A stretch of DNA of 64,000 bases from NCBI GenBank assembly GCA_012862575.1, contig BLSF01000107.1, positions 2,792 through 66,791 of the forward strand, read 5' to 3'. The notes beneath the pieces are model-generated. The model was not told the origin of the DNA, did no database searches, and saw nothing but the letters and a program-made list of their open reading frames with translations. Every line of letters starts with the position of its first letter. The first letter of the stretch is position 1. The DNA is from Parietichytrium sp. I65-24A. Taxonomy: Eukaryota; Sar; Bigyra; Thraustochytrida; Thraustochytriidae. The position numbers were made by a program, and so were the translations under genes. Below, piece after piece: positions 60,099 to 64,000 of this stretch.

Positions 60099-61031
60099 TC
60101 ACTCGAGCCAGTCCGAGTCCGGATGAGCGTCATCGGGAAAGACTGCATGCGTCAAGAAGTGCCACAACAGTGGAGTGATGTAAGCTCCAGCGACCACATC
60201 GTGCGTGTAGTGGTGACGACGCATGACGATTGAAATGGCTACCAAAGCAATGCAGATCCACAAGAAACACATCACAGAATAATGTTTGAGCTCCGAGTAC
60301 TCAAACACTTGGCGTCCGTACTTTGCGAAACAGAGTACAGGAGTTATCATCTGCATCATATGTCCGGAGAACATAAGGTCGCCGCAATTTTCACCTGGCT
60401 TTAGAGCAAACCTAGTCAAAAAGACCTCCTGTAGTGTCTTGGGCTGAGCGTCCGAGAAGTTGGCCAAGCAGACTTGCGTTGACCCAGGGTAGGTTGTCAC
60501 GATGTAAGAGAGAAAGCGGAGTGTGTGGCCAACGCACAGCATCATCACGTACCGTAGCAGGATGTTGACCACAAAAGGTTTTTTGCAAAGCACATGCCGC
60601 GCGGAGTATCTCTGCCCTGGTTTGTGGTTGGGCCTGCGCAGTGTGAAGGCGCATATGACGGCAAGCCCGGCGCTCACCATGTACATGGGGAAGTCGCCTA
60701 CCCACCCCAGCGGATTGTCTTCCCAGTCAGGCAGAAGCTCAAATCCAAGATCTTTCAGCCGCCCCTGCTCGCCCACTTGGTACCTGTAGAACGCCAGGTT
60801 CCTGTACACCATCATCGCTCCGTAAAAGAGCACCACGGCGCACATCAGGAATGCCCTCAGCTGCTGCCGCACCAGGCGCACTTCGAGCCGCACCCTCTTC
60901 TGCACATACACGAACGCGTTGATCAGCCCGGCGTCCGCGGCGTTGTACTCCGACAGGTCGCTGAGCACGCGTGAGGCCGCAGTCCTCTCTCCGTCGCCCA
61001 GCAGCGTGCAGTCGTCCAAGTCCGGCTCCAT
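60099..61031 (-). CDS. Sphingomyelin-synthase-like PAP2 enzyme
   Basis: 310 residues from ATG 61031, single exon. Six membrane segments are visible by eye. The catalytic pieces of the SMS/PAP2-C family are present: CGDLMFSGH (Cys216-His224) and HHYTHDVVAG (His274, Asp278), so the His-His-Asp triad is complete. SMS-related enzymes transfer a phospho-headgroup (for example phosphocholine, phosphoethanolamine or inositol phosphate) between lipids in Golgi or plasma membrane. The acidic N-terminus lacks the SAM domain of animal SMS1. A CT/GT dinucleotide run lies just before the ATG. Confidence 0.88.
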   Translation of the reverse strand: MEPDLDDCTLLGDGERTAASRVLSDLSEYNAADAGLINAFVYVQKRVRLEVRLVRQQLRAFLMCAVVLFYGAMMVYRNLAFYRYQVGEQGRLKDLGFELLPDWEDNPLGWVGDFPMYMVSAGLAVICAFTLRRPNHKPGQRYSARHVLCKKPFVVNILLRYVMMLCVGHTLRFLSYIVTTYPGSTQVCLANFSDAQPKTLQEVFLTRFALKPGENCGDLMFSGHMMQMITPVLCFAKYGRQVFEYSELKHYSVMCFLWICIALVAISIVMRRHHYTHDVVAGAYITPLLWHFLTHAVFPDDAHPDSDWLE

Positions 61032-61047
61032 CGCAGACACCCTCCTC

Positions 61048-61095
<48 letters not shown>

Positions 61096-64000
61096 CGTTT
61101 GTGAGCTTTCGTGTACGTGCGCAGGTCTCCTTGAATTTCGTTCTCGTCCAACGCCTCTTCTCTTTGCGGCGAGAGTGACAGTGCGGCGAAGAGAGAAAAG
61201 ACACGGGCACTGAGTCTATTGAGGGACGGATGGATGGTTGCAAGGGTCTAAGCAAGAGTAATCAGGACTCACAGTCAGTACTCAGTACCCAGTAGTACAG
61301 ATAATGTTTGCTTCCATCCTCTATGGACAAGTATCTCCAAATGCAACGAGTCTGACGAATGCCTCGCGCGCTCGGTCGCCGCGGCGTGCTGAATGGCGCT
61401 CTGCAAAGGCCTCGAAGGATCGAAGGATGCTGTTGTCGCTGCTCTGCTTTGCTTTTCTTGTAGGCATGGTGGCGTGAGTGGCATGTGAGCGCCGGTGCTC
61501 TCCGTGACGGGGCCGCTTGAGCCGTTGAACTGGGTACGCGGCGCTGCGGCAAGCTCGCTCAAAGAGGGAGCATCAAACCCGAGGCAGTCTTTGGAAGCTT
61601 TCTTTTCATTGACCTAAGGACCAGAGCATTCACTCGCGCATCGAATGCCCGTGTTTCGTTTGCTTCAAGTTCTCAAGCTGAAGCTTGTCTCTACGTGATG
61701 TATGTGGTATGATGTACTCTTACTCAGAGGTACTCGTACTCGCCAAAAAGGGAATAGAGGAAGGATGAACAGCTCGTTGTTGTCGTGTTGTTGTGAAAGT
61801 GGGCGGGTAACTTATTTTCATTGTTTGGATAGTTTGGATATGTTTGGATGCGAACTGTTTGGTGTGTTTGGTGTACTGAATATCAGGTACCGTTACTGGC
61901 ACTCGTAGTACCCAAATTAAGTGTTTTGTATTTTGTGGCAGAACAGAGAGCTTGTTGCAGGAGCGAGCCTGAGCTGACTTGTGGCCGATCTCGAGGAAGT
62001 CGAGTATCCAATCATCCTAAACACCTTCTTCGCTATTCTTTCCTTTCTGTTTGTTGTTATTTGTTATTGTTTTATTCCCACTTGCAGTGCCCGTCGGTCA
62101 TCGAAGTTTTACTTGTCAATCTCTAAAACGCTTTGCATTGATTGCTGCTAGCTAGTACAGGCAGTAAGCATGCTTACTAGTACCGTACTTTGAGTACTTT
62201 GCACAGATTCACGGCATCACAGTAGTGAAAACGTCTATACATACATATAGCTGCGAGATCGTACTTCTTCAGCTGGCGAGTGTTACGTTATGTTACCGAT
62301 ACGTGAGACAGAAGGACTAAGAGCATTCCAGTTCGTTGTCAATCAAGCGTTTTCGAGTTATGTCAACTCAATGGATCAAAATTCGACAAAAGAGCTCCGC
62401 GTTTCTCAGTGTCGAGTCTCATGGAATCGTGCGCGTCCGGCGCAAAAGTAAAGAGACAGGCACTGACAGTGAGCAACTTGTTCCTTTACATTCTTTACAT
62501 GTCGCGGCCAGGCAGGTTTACACAGTCTGCACGCGAATGGCAAGCGCACACGTGTGAGACTAGTTGAAACTTCGCAACTCACAGTCAAGAAATTACTCGA
62601 CAGAGCTGGAAATGGCGGCAGTTTGACGAAGCCGAGCTAGCCGAGCGCCATGACCTGTGCGTGCAGTGATTTGCAGTACTAGTACCAGGTACTGGGCACT
62701 GGTTACCGAGTACCGTATCGATGAATGAGCAACCGTGTCTTTGCTCTTGGGTGGGTTGTCCCGTCATCTTTGCCAAAGTCGGTACCGCGGTACCGGTACT
62801 GGCGAGTGAATACCTCTCGCGCACGCCTTGGGAACTCGCTAGCACATCGCGGTGATTGCCTTTCTCCACGCAACTATCACGGATGACGTGCCTGCAGTTC
62901 ACATTGTCTCCAGTCTGAAAACGACTACCTTTGAAGCGGGGCTAGTACGTACCGTACAAGCTGTCTGTGAGGAGCATTTGATTGATTCCTGAGTTGATAG
63001 ATTGAATACTCAGAAGAGCGCTCGTGATTCTCGTGATCGTCACTTTTGTGCCGCACCACGGTGGATGTCGGAAATGAAAAGTGACTGTGCCATGGTATGC
63101 TGTAATCATCTGTAACCCTTCGAAAGCAGTAAGTCTGTGAGTCACGGTGCCGTGTAAACAACGACGCCCAGACACAACCCCCTCTCCCCCCACAAAAAAG
63201 GTCCAGCTGGACTTTTCGCAGTCGAGGCAAAATTTGTACGAACAGCTTTGCTCGCCCATCTCACATCTCACATCCCAGTACCTTGGGCCTTGGTTTACAT
63301 GCTGTGAGCAGCTTTTTCACAGTCAGATCCAAGTCCAAAACCAAAAACATTTTAACTAAACAAAAACATCGCTCACGTGAAGAAGAAAAGTCATCCATCG
63401 ATCGACGATTTTAGAAAAGAAAGAAAGAACGAGTGAATGAATGAATGAATGAATGAACTGAAAGGTGCAGGGTGAAGGGTGTGTACTTGCTGCGCCACTA
63501 TCTCATCTACCAGAAACACATAACTCTCACCTCGTACTGTCTGGGGAGTCCTATCGGTAGGCCTACTATCGCAGTGGGAGTGCCTTAGTAGCACTTCTTT
63601 ATCCCCTGCTACCCCTCTCCGTTTTGTGCGGGAAGGTACAGTACGAGTAGTGAGTACTATCTCCCGGTTAACCAGTACTCTAATGCCGTGGGGAGGGGAG
63701 GGGAACTACCGCGGCGGGTAGTTGGCGCTGTAGAGAGCAGCGCCTCTCTCTCACACACACTGTGACTCACAGTGAGACGCTATCTGAACATATCTGAAAT
63801 GTCTGACCACAAAAGTTGATTGAGAGTGAAACAAACAAAAAGAGCACAAACTGTGCAGCTGTAGTACAAGTGGCACAGTTCCCATACTGGAGTCGGGAAG
63901 TTGACGAAGTGACAAGCTGTCGAGGCTGCGAGGAGCGCGGCGAGGTCAGTGCCCAGCTTGAGTACCCGAGCAGAGCGCGGTCCATTCTTCCTTAAAGGCA
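61032..64000. other. Gene-poor right end of the window
   Basis: No convincing gene. It holds a (CT)n(GT)n run (61045-61095), many short GTAC palindromes between about 61690 and 63680, and the tetranucleotide ATGA run near 63434-63457. A minus-strand frame at 61275-61562 (SELAAAPRTQFNGSSG..) could be part of an exon but is not recognised. Confidence 0.5.
61045..61095. repeat. (CT)n(GT)n dinucleotide microsatellite
   Basis: About 10 CT units followed by about 14 GT units, placed a few bases from the ATG of the SMS-like gene and lying in its 5' untranslated region in that gene's sense. Confidence 0.9.

Noticed and set aside
1-64000. tRNA and rRNA genes
   Set aside because: No cloverleaf or conserved rRNA stretch was noticed by eye; a tRNA scan would be needed to exclude short tRNA genes.

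Overview
This is eukaryotic nuclear DNA from a draft assembly, judged from canonical GT..AG introns, long single-exon host genes (condensin, syntaxin-5, a Roc-COR-TIR protein, a sphingomyelin-synthase-like enzyme) and many microsatellites. Extracellular proteins with 'PTxxPT' linkers, intron-poor genes, an AlkB-type hydroxylase and a Roco protein with one leucine-rich repeat per exon point to a stramenopile protist such as a thraustochytrid or relative. That placement is inference. Two single-N gaps (29111, 31066) and several one-base frame breaks in otherwise good genes show that the assembly is imperfect.

Layout. 1-243: an orphan LRR exon cassette on the minus strand. 1517-6400: a block of virus-like genes resembling nucleocytoplasmic large DNA viruses: a myristoylation-type L1R-like membrane protein, a Cys-rich multi-membrane protein, two unknown plus-strand genes and a broken A32-type packaging ATPase. 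Some carry introns and most carry stops or frame breaks, so this looks like an endogenous viral element. 9081-26274: an alpha/beta hydrolase, an isolated dynamin GED protein, a lipoate-protein ligase, a triple-RGS protein, a four-repeat p27-autoantigen-type zinc protein, condensin D2 and DAHP synthase. 27373-33584: a partly duplicated, gap-broken LRR-Roc-COR-TIR locus bracketed by matching hairpins. 33738-34349: a giant AAAAG microsatellite. 34595-61031: a small two-exon gene, a surface protein, a MYND protein, syntaxin-5, an RPA-interacting-protein homologue, a fibronectin-II-like secreted protein, an FtsJ-like methyltransferase, a membrane alpha/beta hydrolase, a DUF1853-like/DEDDy exonuclease fusion, an AlkB-type hydroxylase and a sphingomyelin-synthase-like enzyme. 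61032-64000: no convincing gene.

The two most interesting systems are the LRR cassette array and the viral block. In the LRR array, each 84-base exon encodes one 28-residue repeat and the introns are nearly identical. Differences between copies sit in the few codons expected to line the recognition face. This is the arrangement expected of a diversifying immune-type receptor, and the C-terminal TIR domain keeps the glutamate expected of an NAD-cleaving enzyme. The other genes are mostly housekeeping (chromosome condensation, aromatic amino acid synthesis, lipoylation, Golgi fusion, RNA methylation, lipid metabolism) and show no operon-like logic.
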